From an uncultured Slackia sp. (lineage in GTDB: Bacteria > Actinomycetota > Coriobacteriia > Coriobacteriales > Eggerthellaceae): a stretch of DNA of 24,103 bases. Location of the stretch: contig CALBLG010000158.1 in NCBI GenBank assembly GCA_937895975.1, positions 1 to 24,103 of the forward strand, read 5' to 3'. Of this stretch, positions 12,108 to 20,610 are shown piece by piece. Under the pieces are notes generated by a model that searched no databases, was not told where the DNA came from, and worked only from the letters and a program-made list of their open reading frames with translations. The translations under genes were made by a program, and so were the position numbers. The stretch's first letter is position 1, and each line of letters opens with the position of its first letter.

Positions 12108-13016
12108 TTAAATCGCTTCGAACCCATTGCTGGGCAAGGCGTGCCACAGCTCGCGCGAGAACGGCGCGCGCAGCTTCGACGGATCATCGAAGCTGTCGAC
12201 CGACGTTTCTTCGATCACCGTCCCGTCTTTGAACACGGCGATTCGGTCGGCCACGCGCAAGGCGAGCTCAATGTCGTGCGTAATAAGCAGCACGCCGCCG
12301 CCGGCATCGGCGAAGGCGCGCAAGTCGTCGAGCGCGCGCACGGCCAGATCCAAATCTAGGCCAGGCGTCGGCTCGTCGGCAACGATGAACCGAAGGTCCC
12401 CCACCAGCGCACTTGCCAAAAGCACGCGGCGAGCCATGCCGCCCGACAACTCGAACGGGTACATGTCCTCTACTTCGGCATCTAAATCGTAGCGCTCGAA
12501 CAGCGCGCGCTGCCGCTCGCGACGGCGGTGCGCGTCAGACGCGTCGCGAGCGACGCCGCGCACCTGCGCACCGACCTTCATCAAGGGATCGAGGTTCGAC
12601 ACGCTTTGCGGCACAAAGGCGATTTCGCGGCCTCGCAGCCGCGAAAGCGACGCCGCATCCTGACGAACCCCGTCGAACCATATGGTTCCAGACACGACCG
12701 CGTTGGGCTCGTACAGTCCCATAACCGAATCGGCCAGAAGGCTCTTGCCCGACCCGCTCGCGCCCACCACGGCCACCACTTCGCCCACATGCACCGAAAG
12801 CGACAGACCCGAGATGGCGACGACGTCCTTTTTCTTCGCGCGGAAGAATCGCGGCTCGTCGGGGTCGTACATCGAAAACGACACACTCAGATCTTCCACC
12901 TGCAGCAGATGGTGGCCATGCACGTGGTGCGATGCGCCCGCATGGCTGTGATGGTGGTGCATCGAGGCGTCTTCATGGTTGTGCGCCTCATGCGCCGCAA
13001 GATATTCGTCCTCCAT
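12108..13016 (-). CDS. nikD: Nickel/peptide ABC transporter ATPase with histidine-rich N-terminus, NikD-like
   Basis: 302 residues. Residues 9-36 hold 13 histidines (HEAHNHEDASMHHHHSH, then HHVHGHH), an unusual metal-binding-looking tail. The ABC domain follows: Walker A GASGSGKS at 85-92, Q-loop PQSVSNLDPL, signature LSGGMARR, Walker B FIVADEPTPGLD, switch His in LITHD. Domain order and PQSxxNLDP match the OppD/NikD subfamily. Provides ATP hydrolysis for the fused permease encoded 15 nt upstream. ATG 13016 has GGAGGGG 8 nt upstream, so the His tail is translated. The tail supports nickel (or another transition metal) as cargo and may store or sense it; that role is inference. Confidence 0.87.
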   Translation of the reverse strand: MEDEYLAAHEAHNHEDASMHHHHSHAGASHHVHGHHLLQVEDLSVSFSMYDPDEPRFFRAKKKDVVAISGLSLSVHVGEVVAVVGASGSGKSLLADSVMGLYEPNAVVSGTIWFDGVRQDAASLSRLRGREIAFVPQSVSNLDPLMKVGAQVRGVARDASDAHRRRERQRALFERYDLDAEVEDMYPFELSGGMARRVLLASALVGDLRFIVADEPTPGLDLDLAVRALDDLRAFADAGGGVLLITHDIELALRVADRIAVFKDGTVIEETSVDSFDDPSKLRAPFSRELWHALPSNGFEAI

Positions 13017-13031
13017 TTTATTGGCCCCTCC

Positions 13032-15080
13032 CTACTGCTGGCTCGTATGCGGGTCGACAAGCTTGCGCAGGCTTTCGCCCGCCGCATCGAACAGCATGAC
13101 CACGGCCACCAGCGCCAGGCCGGGAAACACCGCCAGCCACCACATGCCGGCCGACAAATATCCCATGCTTTCGCTGAGGATCACGCCGATCGCGGGCATC
13201 TCGGGTGGCAGGCCGAAGCCTAAAAACGTGATGGACGCCTCATGCAGAATCGCATGCGGGAACATGAGCACCAAACCCACAATGAACTGGGGCAGCACGA
13301 ACGGCACCATATGGCGCAGCGCGATGTACGCCGAGCTTTTGCCCATGCGGCGCGCCGCCATCACGAAATCGGACTGTTTGCATTGCAGTATTTCGGCGCG
13401 CACCACGCGAGCCAAATTCGGCCAATGCGTGACGGCAACGCCCACGGCAACGCCCCAGAACCCCTTGCCCAAGGCATAGGAGATAAGCACGAGCAGCACG
13501 ATATGCGGCACGCCCATCATGAGGTCGATAAGCCAGCTGACAACCGCATCGACCTTCGGGCCGCCGAGCGCCGCCGCAGCGCCCAGCACCACGGCGATGA
13601 CCGACGACACGCACGCGGCCACGAGCCCCAGAAGCACGCTGGTCGACAATCCCGAAAGCGTGCGCGCCAGCATGTCGCGGCCCATCCAGTCGGTTCCGAA
13701 CGGATGGGACAAGCACGGCGCGAGCGTCTTCATCGAGAAATCTGTGGCGGTGGCCGCATCGGAAAGCGCCAAGCCCGCGGCAATCACCGCAACCAGCGCC
13801 ACGGCCGCAGCCACGAATTTCGCCAACGTGCCCACGCGATTCGCGCCCGCAGTGCGCGGCGCATGCAGAAGCGAACCCACCGCCATCGCTTGGCGCACGG
13901 CCTTCGATGCGCGCTCTACCGCGCGGCTCACGCGAATCGGCTCACCCGCTGCAGGAATCGCGCGAATCTCGCCGCCGACAGCCACAAGCGGCTCAGATGC
14001 CGCATAAGCCGAAGGGGCAGCGTTTGCGACTACAGAGCCACCCCTTGCCTTCTGCGCGTCGTACGCACCATTCTGAAGCCTTCGATTTTTCACGCGTCGT
14101 GCCGCCGGCCGATCGCGGCGAATGCGCGGATCGACCACGCCGTAGAGCACATTGGCCGCAAGGTTGCCGCCGAACACAAGCACCGCCGACACCACGGCGA
14201 TGCCCGCCAAGAGGGGCGCATCGCCGCCGAGGCCCGCCGTGATGGCCGCCTGCCCCAAACCCGGGTACGAGAACACCTGTTCCACAAGCACCGAGCCACC
14301 GAAGATTTCCGAAATCGATGCGAATTGCAGCGTGATGGCAGGCAAAAGCAGATTGCGCATGCCATGGCGGCGCACAATCTGCCGCGTGGAAAGCCCGCGG
14401 GCCCGAGCGAACCGCACGTAATCGGATTCAAGGATGTCGACGAGCTTCTCGCGCGTGTGCAGCGCGATATTCGCCACGCCCACAAACGACAACACGATGG
14501 CCGGCAACGCGATATGCCGCGCCGCGTCGAACAGCGTCACGTCGGCCGCCGACACGCCGATGGGCACCGAGAAGCCAAAGGGAAACCACCCCAGCCACAC
14601 CGCGAACACCATAAGCGCCACCAAGCCCAGCCAGAAGGTAGGCGTAGAGGCCAGCACGAAGCAATAGCCCTTCACCAGCTTGTCGGGCCAGCGGTCGCGG
14701 TTCGCCCCCGCGACCACGCCCAACACGAGGCCCAGCACGCCGCTCGCGACCCACGCGATGGCCAGCAGCGCGAGCGAATTCGCCGCGCGGTTGCCGATCA
14801 CTTCGAGCACGGGAGCATTAAAGCGCAGCGAGATGCCCCAATCGCCTTGCAGAACCGAGCCAAGCCAGCTCGCATATCGCTCGAGCAAAGGCGTGCCCAC
14901 CCCCCAATATTCGGCGAGCTGCGCGCGCTTCGCCTCGCTCATGCCCATATAGGCGGCCTGACCCACGTTCATCTGCACAGGGTCGATGGGCGACAGCGAA
15001 ACCAGCGCGAACACGACGAAGCTGATCGCCAGCATCAGCGCGGCGAAACGCACCATCTGCGTTGCGATATAGCGAGCCAC
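13032..15080 (-). CDS. nikBC: Fused nickel ABC permease (NikB-NikC in one chain)
   Basis: 682 residues containing two complete permease units. Unit 1, about 1-320: NikB/OppB start (ARYIATQMVRFAALMLAISF), GDWGISL, coupling motif RARGLSTRQIVRRHGMRN at 226-243, VEQVFSYPGLG, ending VVDPRIR. Linker about 320-415, low complexity and hydrophilic. Unit 2, about 415-682: NikC/OppC signature HPFGTDWMGRDMLART at 459-474, coupling motif AARRMGKSSAYIALRH at 575-590, and EASITFLGFG near the end. These are normally two genes; the fusion would make a single pore chain. It starts 6 nt after the nikA stop. Inner membrane, roughly 11-12 helices. Confidence 0.88.
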   Translation of the reverse strand: MARYIATQMVRFAALMLAISFVVFALVSLSPIDPVQMNVGQAAYMGMSEAKRAQLAEYWGVGTPLLERYASWLGSVLQGDWGISLRFNAPVLEVIGNRAANSLALLAIAWVASGVLGLVLGVVAGANRDRWPDKLVKGYCFVLASTPTFWLGLVALMVFAVWLGWFPFGFSVPIGVSAADVTLFDAARHIALPAIVLSFVGVANIALHTREKLVDILESDYVRFARARGLSTRQIVRRHGMRNLLLPAITLQFASISEIFGGSVLVEQVFSYPGLGQAAITAGLGGDAPLLAGIAVVSAVLVFGGNLAANVLYGVVDPRIRRDRPAARRVKNRRLQNGAYDAQKARGGSVVANAAPSAYAASEPLVAVGGEIRAIPAAGEPIRVSRAVERASKAVRQAMAVGSLLHAPRTAGANRVGTLAKFVAAAVALVAVIAAGLALSDAATATDFSMKTLAPCLSHPFGTDWMGRDMLARTLSGLSTSVLLGLVAACVSSVIAVVLGAAAALGGPKVDAVVSWLIDLMMGVPHIVLLVLISYALGKGFWGVAVGVAVTHWPNLARVVRAEILQCKQSDFVMAARRMGKSSAYIALRHMVPFVLPQFIVGLVLMFPHAILHEASITFLGFGLPPEMPAIGVILSESMGYLSAGMWWLAVFPGLALVAVVMLFDAAGESLRKLVDPHTSQQ

Positions 15081-15086
15081 GGCGCG

Positions 15087-16751
15087 CTACGCCCAGGTCC
15101 AGGCGTCGACGTTGTTCACCAAACTCCAACCATGGCCGTGCGGATGCGGCTTCTGCTTCGCCACGTTCAGGCCCTCACGCTTGAAATACAGGTGGTCGAC
15201 GTTTGCCAGCCACACCCACGTGGCAGCGCCCTGTGGCGCGACGCCCTGCTGGGTCGCGCCGTCCCACTGGGCCTTTTGGAACAGCTCGTAGGAGTCTTCG
15301 ACGTGCGGCACCGCGAGCGCCTCATCCAGATACGAGTCGACGTTCTCGTTTTCGTAGCACGCGTAATTGCCCCAGCCCTTTGAATAATTCAGCTCGTAGG
15401 TTTCGGTCGGGGAATTCGACCCCCAACCCCACAGAATGGGCTCGCTGAATTCATGGGGATAAATGTCGTCCCAGCTGGCGCCCTTGATGGACACGTCGAT
15501 GCCGATGGCCTTCATTTGGTTCGCGAATTCCGCCGCGAGCGCCTGGCGCACCGAATCGTTGCTGGCGTAATACAGGTCGAACGCAGCGCGCACGCCGTCT
15601 TTCGCGCGAATGCCATCGGAGCCTGCGGTCCAACCGGCGTCATCGAGCAGCACTTTCGCCTTTTCGACATCGGTTTCGACCTTCATATCGGGCGAGCCCC
15701 ACGGTGCCTTGTCGCACACGCTGTAGGCCGGCGTGCCGTAGCCGTTGATCACGTTGTCGATCATCGCCTCGCGGTCGACGGCGTAATTGATGGCTCGACG
15801 AACAGCGATGTCGCTGGTCACCGCATTGCCAACAGGATATTCGCCGCCATCGCCCTCTTTATCGGCGCCAGAAGCAACCGTAGGAAGCGAAATGCCGCGC
15901 GAGTCGACCGTCTCGCATGCAAGCAGTTCGTAGTTTTGGATGTCCTGATCGGCATAGACGGCCGTAGTGTAAGCGATGTCGACCTGGCCGGCGCGCGCCG
16001 CGGCCAACGCGGCGTCTTCCTCCATGAATGCGACCACCACGCGCTGCATCTTCGGCGCCTCACCATAGTAATCGGGGTTCGCATTCAAGATGACTTGCTG
16101 GCCCTGATCCCATTGTTCCAGCATGTAGCGGCCCGAACCGATAGGAGCCGCACCATAACCGTCGCCATAGGCGTGCTCGGGCACGATGCCAAGCACGGCC
16201 AGCGTGTACAGCAGCGCGTTGTAGGGCTTCGCCATATGAAGTTCGACGTGCGTATCGTCGGTAGCCACTGCCTCGCGAACCATGGACAGGTCGGCCTCGG
16301 AATCTTCGGCGTTGATCACGCCGTTGATGGTGAATGCTACGTCGCGAGCCGTCAGCGATTCGCCGTCGGTAAACTTCACGTCATCGCGAATCGTGAAGTT
16401 CCAAGTAAGGCCGTCGTCACTGCACGAATAGTCGGTTGCCAGGTCGTTTTTGAACTCCAGGTTCTCGTCGGTGGTGATGAGCGTGGACTGGATGAGCGGC
16501 TCATGCACGTGCTCGCCGCAGCCCCACGAACGCAGTGGGTCAAAGCCCGCGGCGGGCTCGCTGCCCGTGTTCATGGCGATAATCACTTGATCGCCCGAGC
16601 TTGCAGTCGAGTCTGAATCGGCGCTTTGCTGCGAGCCGCCAGAACACGCCGACAACACGCCGCCCAGCGATGCCGCCGCCGCGCCGCACGCCGTCAACTT
16701 CAAGAAATCGCGTCGGCCGAATGCGAGCGCGCCCGTTTCAAATTTCGTCAT
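15087..16751 (-). CDS. nikA: Nickel-type ABC transporter substrate-binding lipoprotein (NikA/OppA family)
   Basis: 554 residues. Twin-arginine signal with lipobox: GRRDFLKLT at 12-20, then a short hydrophobic stretch and LSAC with lipid-attachment Cys36, so it is a Tat-exported lipoprotein. The mature part shows the family-5 pattern: ENLEFKNDLATDYSCSDDGL, FTIRDDVKFTDGESLTARDV, and YSVCDKAPWGSPD. The C-terminus has PHPHGHGW (535-542), histidines that could hold a metal. NikR-type operators upstream and the His tail of NikD point to nickel. AAAGG lies 6 nt before the ATG. First gene of the operon with nikBC, nikD and nikE. Confidence 0.87.
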   Translation of the reverse strand: MTKFETGALAFGRRDFLKLTACGAAAASLGGVLSACSGGSQQSADSDSTASSGDQVIIAMNTGSEPAAGFDPLRSWGCGEHVHEPLIQSTLITTDENLEFKNDLATDYSCSDDGLTWNFTIRDDVKFTDGESLTARDVAFTINGVINAEDSEADLSMVREAVATDDTHVELHMAKPYNALLYTLAVLGIVPEHAYGDGYGAAPIGSGRYMLEQWDQGQQVILNANPDYYGEAPKMQRVVVAFMEEDAALAAARAGQVDIAYTTAVYADQDIQNYELLACETVDSRGISLPTVASGADKEGDGGEYPVGNAVTSDIAVRRAINYAVDREAMIDNVINGYGTPAYSVCDKAPWGSPDMKVETDVEKAKVLLDDAGWTAGSDGIRAKDGVRAAFDLYYASNDSVRQALAAEFANQMKAIGIDVSIKGASWDDIYPHEFSEPILWGWGSNSPTETYELNYSKGWGNYACYENENVDSYLDEALAVPHVEDSYELFQKAQWDGATQQGVAPQGAATWVWLANVDHLYFKREGLNVAKQKPHPHGHGWSLVNNVDAWTWA

Positions 16752-16772
16752 GGTGGGCCTTTCACCTCGTGA

Positions 16773-16799
16773 GTGTTACGGTTTCGAATTTCGTAGCAC
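16773..16799. promoter_or_regulatory. NikR-type operator, site 2 (promoter-proximal leader)
   Basis: GTGTTAC-N13-GTAGCAC, one mismatch from the GTGTTAC-N13/14-GTAACAC element described for Geobacter NikR. It lies downstream of the -10, between the start of transcription and the nikA start. Its centre is 42 bp from site 1, so both face the same side of the helix. Confidence 0.7.
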
Positions 16800-16801
16800 C
16801 C

Positions 16802-16829
16802 ACTATAGCAGGCAGTGTTACGGAATCAA
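16802..16829 (-). promoter_or_regulatory. Promoter of the nickel-import operon
   Basis: Minus-strand -35 TTGATT (16829-16824), 16-nt spacer, -10 TATAGT (16807-16802). The -35 sits between the half-sites of operator 1, so a bound repressor would block it. Confidence 0.7.
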
Positions 16830-16841
16830 GATACGTAACAC
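16815..16841. promoter_or_regulatory. NikR-type operator, site 1
   Basis: Exact GTGTTAC-N13-GTAACAC (16815-16821 and 16835-16841); pairing extends one further base inward on each side. It overlaps the -35 region of the nikA promoter. No nikR gene is in this window. Confidence 0.8.
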
Positions 16842-16931
16842 ACGATTTCGGCGAACGTCCATTACGCGGCGCCTTTCGCCGCCGGCAGAAATCGCCGCGA
16901 TTGGGCCTGATTTTGCACCATTCATAACAAG

Positions 16932-16953
16932 AAGGGGCCCACATGGGCCCCTT
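16932..16953 (-). terminator. Terminator of glmM
   Basis: AAGGGGCCCA (16932-16941) pairs perfectly with TGGGCCCCTT (16944-16953). On the minus strand it is followed by CTTGTTAT, a modest T-rich tail, 48 nt past the glmM stop. Confidence 0.7.
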
Positions 16954-17000
16954 CCCCGCAGTCGCATCGCGCCCGATGCGCTCTGGCATATGCGCTATGG

Positions 17001-18371
17001 CTAGGCCAGCTCGCGCTGCACCACTTCGGCAATCGCCTTCGCATGGGCATCGGCCGCTTCCTGCGTTTCGGCCTCGACCATCACGCGCACCAACGGCTCC
17101 GTGCCGCTCGTGCGAACCAGCACGCGGCCCGAATCGCCCATTTCGGCCTCGGCGACATGCACGGCATCCCAAATGGGGACGTTGCCCTCCAGGGCATGCT
17201 TATCTTTCACGCGCACGTTGATCAGCGTTTGCGGGAATTTCGTCATAACCTTGATGGCCTCTTCGACCGGCTTGCCACTGCGGCGCACGGCCGCCAAGAA
17301 CTGGCACGCCGTCACAAGGCCGTCGCCCGTGGAGTTGTGCTCCAGCAAAATCATATGCCCCGACTGCTCGCCGCCCACGGCATAGCCGCCTTCGCGCATG
17401 GCCTCGAGCACGTAGCGGTCGCCCACCTTGGTCTGCAGCACGTTGATGCCGTTGGCCTCCATGGCGCGCACAAAGCCGAGGTTCGTCATCACGGTAGACA
17501 CGGCGGTGTTGTGCGGCAGCGCGCCGCGGTTTTTCATGTCGACCGCCAGCACGGCTTCCACGATATCGCCATCGATTTCGGTGCCGTCCTTGGCCATCAG
17601 CATCACGCGGTCGGCGTCGCCATCGTGCGCGATACCCACGTCGGCGCCGCTTTCGGCCATAAGCTCGGCCAGCGGTCCCAGATGCGTGGAGCCGCAGTTC
17701 ACATTGATGTCGGTTCCGTCGTAGTCGTCGTTGATCACAGTAACCTCGGCACCCAGGCGGCGCAGCGCCTCGGCGCTCGTGAGGGACGAGGCGCCGTGGC
17801 CCGTGTCGAGCGCCACATGCAGACCGTCGAAGTTGATGCCCTGGCTGCGCACGGTTTCGACCGCGTGGTTGATGTAGATCTCGCAGGCGTCCTCGACCTC
17901 GATGGCCACGCCGACCTCATCGCCTGTGGGCATTTCGGCCTCTTCGCCGGCAGCCTTCGCGCGCGCAATTTTGCCCTCCACGCCGCCATCGGCGATGAAC
18001 TGCTCGATTTCGTCCTCGACGGCGTCGGGCAGCTTGAAGCCGTTCGCATCGAAGAACTTGATGCCGTTGTATTCCGGCGGGTTATGCGAGGCGGAAATCA
18101 CGATGCCGCCGTCGGCATGCAGCTCGCGCACGAGCAGCGCCACGGCCGGCGTGGGGATGACCTCGGCGAGCAGCGCGTCGCCGCCAGCGCTCGTGATGCC
18201 GGCGACCACGGCCGCCTCGAGCATGTCGCCGCTTTTGCGTGTGTCTTTGCCCACGACGATGGTCTTGCCCATGAACGTGGCGGCAGCTTGGCCAAGCCGG
18301 TAAGACATTTCGCAGGTAAGATCGACGTTCGCCACGCCGCGCACGCCGTCGGTTCCGAAAAGTCGGGCCAT
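17001..18371 (-). CDS. glmM: Phosphoglucosamine mutase
   Basis: 456 residues, normal length. MARLFGTDGVRGVAN at the start; catalytic phosphoserine Ser95 in ISASHNPPEYNGIKFF; magnesium loop HDGDADR at 249-255; sugar loop GGEQSGH at 333-339; phosphate loop RTSGTEPLVRVM at 420-431. It interconverts glucosamine-6-P and glucosamine-1-P, the step before GlmU (6185-7591), feeding UDP-GlcNAc synthesis in the cytoplasm. ATG 18371 has GGAG 5 nt upstream; the frame stays open further upstream but with no ribosome site or homology. Monocistronic, with its own terminator. A TAGAAT hexamer about 100 nt upstream (near 18467-18472) may be the -10, without a good -35. Confidence 0.96.
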   Translation of the reverse strand: MARLFGTDGVRGVANVDLTCEMSYRLGQAAATFMGKTIVVGKDTRKSGDMLEAAVVAGITSAGGDALLAEVIPTPAVALLVRELHADGGIVISASHNPPEYNGIKFFDANGFKLPDAVEDEIEQFIADGGVEGKIARAKAAGEEAEMPTGDEVGVAIEVEDACEIYINHAVETVRSQGINFDGLHVALDTGHGASSLTSAEALRRLGAEVTVINDDYDGTDINVNCGSTHLGPLAELMAESGADVGIAHDGDADRVMLMAKDGTEIDGDIVEAVLAVDMKNRGALPHNTAVSTVMTNLGFVRAMEANGINVLQTKVGDRYVLEAMREGGYAVGGEQSGHMILLEHNSTGDGLVTACQFLAAVRRSGKPVEEAIKVMTKFPQTLINVRVKDKHALEGNVPIWDAVHVAEAEMGDSGRVLVRTSGTEPLVRVMVEAETQEAADAHAKAIAEVVQRELA

Positions 18372-18557
18372 TGCTTCTCCAATCCTTGTGAAAGCTTTCG
18401 CGCGGCGGACGTCTTCGCCCGACGCCACGCGATGGCGTAGGACGCGTTGGCGCCCTCTCGAACTTGTGTATTCTACCACTCGCGTGCCCGCGCCGACGGC
18501 GCTGCAGCATTACGCCACACGGCAAGCGGCAAACGGGACTGAATCTAGGGCGCACGC

Positions 18558-19481
18558 CTATTCCGATTCGACAGGTTCTCCCTTGTAATTCGCAAGCAGG
18601 AATACCGTCGCCATAATGAAGACGAAGCCGACGAAATCGACCGGCTCGAACGAAGTTCCCAGCCACAGGACCGCGAACGCGGTAGCGGAAACGGTCTCGA
18701 CGCTCGCAATGAGGCTCGCCTTCGCGGCACCGATGTCGGCCACAGCTTGCAAATAGGCAGAAAAACCAATCGCCGTGCCCACGAGCACCAAGCCCGCAAG
18801 CAGCACCGCGACGCCGACTGTATCGAGGCCGCCTTCCCCGAACGTCGGGGCCGCCGCCCAAGCTTGCGTTGCAATTCCTAGCACTGCCCCGCCAATGAGC
18901 ATGCCGCACGCCACAACGGGCAGGCTCCCATACGTTTTCATAAGGCTGCCAGGCGCAATGGTATAAATCGCAACCGTAACCGCCGCGGCAAGGCCCCAAA
19001 ACAAAGCCTGCGGCGAAAGCGCCAGCGTGCCTGGATTTCCGTGCGTGGCCAGCAGAAACGTGCCTACGACCACACATAACATGGCCGCAATTTCCTTCGC
19101 GCGCGGCAATCGGTGGCACGACAAGCAGGTCGCCGCCACGATGAGCACCGGCCCGATATATTCCAAGACCGTCGCCGTGCCCGCGTTCGAGTATTGAATC
19201 GCCTCGAGGTACGTGAATTGGCACAGCATAAGCCCGAACACCGCGAACACCAACAGACGACCTACAGCCTTCGGCGTTTTCACCATGCGCACCAGCTGCT
19301 CGCGCTTCGTCGCAAGCACCACGACCAGTAGCAGCACGCCCGCGCACAGCATGCGCACCACCGTGAGCCATACGGCGTTAAGCCCGTATGCGCTGAACAG
19401 GAATTGCGCGCATGCGCCGGAAAATCCCCAGCCGATGCCGCCGATAAGAGCCAGCGCAACGCCGCGCGCGTTTCTAGACAT
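18558..19481 (-). CDS. EamA/DMT-family transporter
   Basis: 307 residues from ATG 19481, about ten hydrophobic helices in two similar halves. Half 1 has ALALIGGIGWGFSGACAQFL and QFTYLEAIQYSNAGTATVLE; half 2 has GTAIGFSAYLQAVADIGAAK and IASVETVSATAFAVLWLGTS, both the usual EamA repeats. Members export metabolites or amino acids or act as sugar-nucleotide carriers; substrate unknown. Inner membrane. The ribosome-binding site is weak (GGGGTG about 8 nt upstream), and an upstream in-frame extension of 35 codons lacks membrane segments and is rejected. Stands alone between glmM and luxS, divergent from luxS. Confidence 0.88.
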   Translation of the reverse strand: MSRNARGVALALIGGIGWGFSGACAQFLFSAYGLNAVWLTVVRMLCAGVLLLVVVLATKREQLVRMVKTPKAVGRLLVFAVFGLMLCQFTYLEAIQYSNAGTATVLEYIGPVLIVAATCLSCHRLPRAKEIAAMLCVVVGTFLLATHGNPGTLALSPQALFWGLAAAVTVAIYTIAPGSLMKTYGSLPVVACGMLIGGAVLGIATQAWAAAPTFGEGGLDTVGVAVLLAGLVLVGTAIGFSAYLQAVADIGAAKASLIASVETVSATAFAVLWLGTSFEPVDFVGFVFIMATVFLLANYKGEPVESE

Positions 19482-19771
19482 AGGCACAACACCCCGTATT
19501 TCGCGAATTCGGATGCGCATGTGCGCGTCCATCCTAAATATCCACGTGACTATAGCAAAAGCTGTTGGCCGCGCCATGCCTGACAAGCCCTATGCGCCAT
19601 TTCCCAAGAAAACCGGTTGCTTGAATCACAAATAACCGCACGTTTGCCAGCGAGCACGCACGGAATCGCCACTTTGATGGTTGTGAATACTTGCCGCGCA
19701 GGCCGCTCGCTGCCGCTAGAATAGCGTCAATACCTCGCGCGCACGCGCACTCGCAACTCATTGGGGGAATT

Positions 19772-20236
19772 ATGGAACTCAAGCAAATCGCAAGCTTCGC
19801 CGTCGACCACACCAAACTCGTCGAGGGCATGTACACCTCGCGCATCGATGGCGACGTTACCACCTACGACATTCGCATGGTGAAGCCGAACTGCGGCACC
19901 TACCTGCCCTATCCGGCTATTCACAGTTTCGAGCACCTGTTCGCGACGTATGCACGCTCGAGCGAACTGTCTGACCAGGTAATTTACGTGGGACCTATGG
20001 GCTGCCGCACAGGATTCTATTTCCTGGTGCGCGATATGCAGCCCGAAGTGGCTATCAAGCTGGTGAACGGCATGTTGGCGTTCATCGCCGATTTCGAGGG
20101 CGACGTTCCCGGCGCGACCGAGAAGGAATGCGGCAACTACCGCGAGCAAGACCTCGAAGGTGCCAAGGCCATCGCCCGCAAGATGATTCCTATCTTGAAA
20201 GACTGGACGCCCGCCGATTGCGCTTACGAGAAATAA
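19772..20236 (+). CDS. luxS: S-ribosylhomocysteine lyase (autoinducer-2 synthesis)
   Basis: 154 residues, typical LuxS length. Zinc site: His51, His55 (HSFEH, with Glu54) and Cys120 (ECGNYREQDLEGAK). Catalytic Cys78 is in PMGCRTGFYF. FAVDHTKLVEGMY and TTYDIRMVKPN are the expected N-terminal blocks. It splits S-ribosylhomocysteine to homocysteine and DPD, the AI-2 precursor, in the activated methyl cycle. ATG 19772 is preceded by GGGGGA. The upstream spacer (19482-19771) carries no other gene; a TAGAAT at 19716-19721 may be the -10, without a good -35. It is not next to pfs or methionine genes; it converges on the ribosomal protein operon and shares its terminator. Confidence 0.95.
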   Translation: MELKQIASFAVDHTKLVEGMYTSRIDGDVTTYDIRMVKPNCGTYLPYPAIHSFEHLFATYARSSELSDQVIYVGPMGCRTGFYFLVRDMQPEVAIKLVNGMLAFIADFEGDVPGATEKECGNYREQDLEGAKAIARKMIPILKDWTPADCAYEK

Positions 20237-20271
20237 CGAAAACGAACACACACCGCAAGTTTCCAAAATGC

Positions 20272-20313
20272 AAAAAAAGAAGGCCCCACAACATGTGGGG
20301 CCTTCTTGTATCA
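20272..20313. terminator. Bidirectional terminator shared by luxS and the ribosomal protein genes
   Basis: 14-bp perfect stem (20277-20290 with 20294-20307), loop ACA. On the minus strand it is followed by T7, a strong stop for the genes ending at 20326; on the plus strand the tail is TTGTATC. Confidence 0.92.
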
Positions 20314-20325
20314 ACCTAAAACCAA

Positions 20326-20610
20326 TTAGGCGTTGAAGAGCTCGATGGTGTCGCCGTCTTTCAGCGTAACCATAGCCTTTTTCCAGGTGCGGGTGCGACC
20401 CGGCTGCATGCGAACGCGCTTCGGCTTCGACTTGACGTTCAGGGTGTTCACCTTCGTCACGGTCACGTTGAAGATGGCTTCAACGGCCTGGCGAATCTCA
20501 ACCTTGTTGGAGTCTTTGGCGACCTCAAAGGTGTAGGTGTTCTTGTTCATCATGTCGTAGCTGTGCTCGGTGATGACCGGGCGAATGATGACCTCGCGGG
20601 GATCCTTCAT
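20326..20610 (-). CDS. rplW: 50S ribosomal protein L23
   Basis: 94 residues, standard size: IIRPVITEHSYDMMNKNTYT, then VEAIFNVTVTKVNTLNVKSK and the basic RVRMQPGRTRTWKKAMVTL loop. L23 binds 23S rRNA at the peptide-exit site, where trigger factor and SRP dock. Its ATG overlaps the rplD stop by 1 nt (TAATG), so they are coupled. Normally rplB follows; here a strong terminator comes next. Confidence 0.97.
   Translation of the reverse strand: MKDPREVIIRPVITEHSYDMMNKNTYTFEVAKDSNKVEIRQAVEAIFNVTVTKVNTLNVKSKPKRVRMQPGRTRTWKKAMVTLKDGDTIELFNA

Noticed and set aside
13242..15383. Open frame of about 713 codons on the plus strand, opposite nikBC
   Set aside because: Same codon-bias artefact; product is His/Arg-rich with no recognisable domain, while the minus strand encodes a clear permease.
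18430..18500. Clear promoter for glmM
   Set aside because: A TAGAAT hexamer is present but no -35 at proper spacing; left as a remark only.
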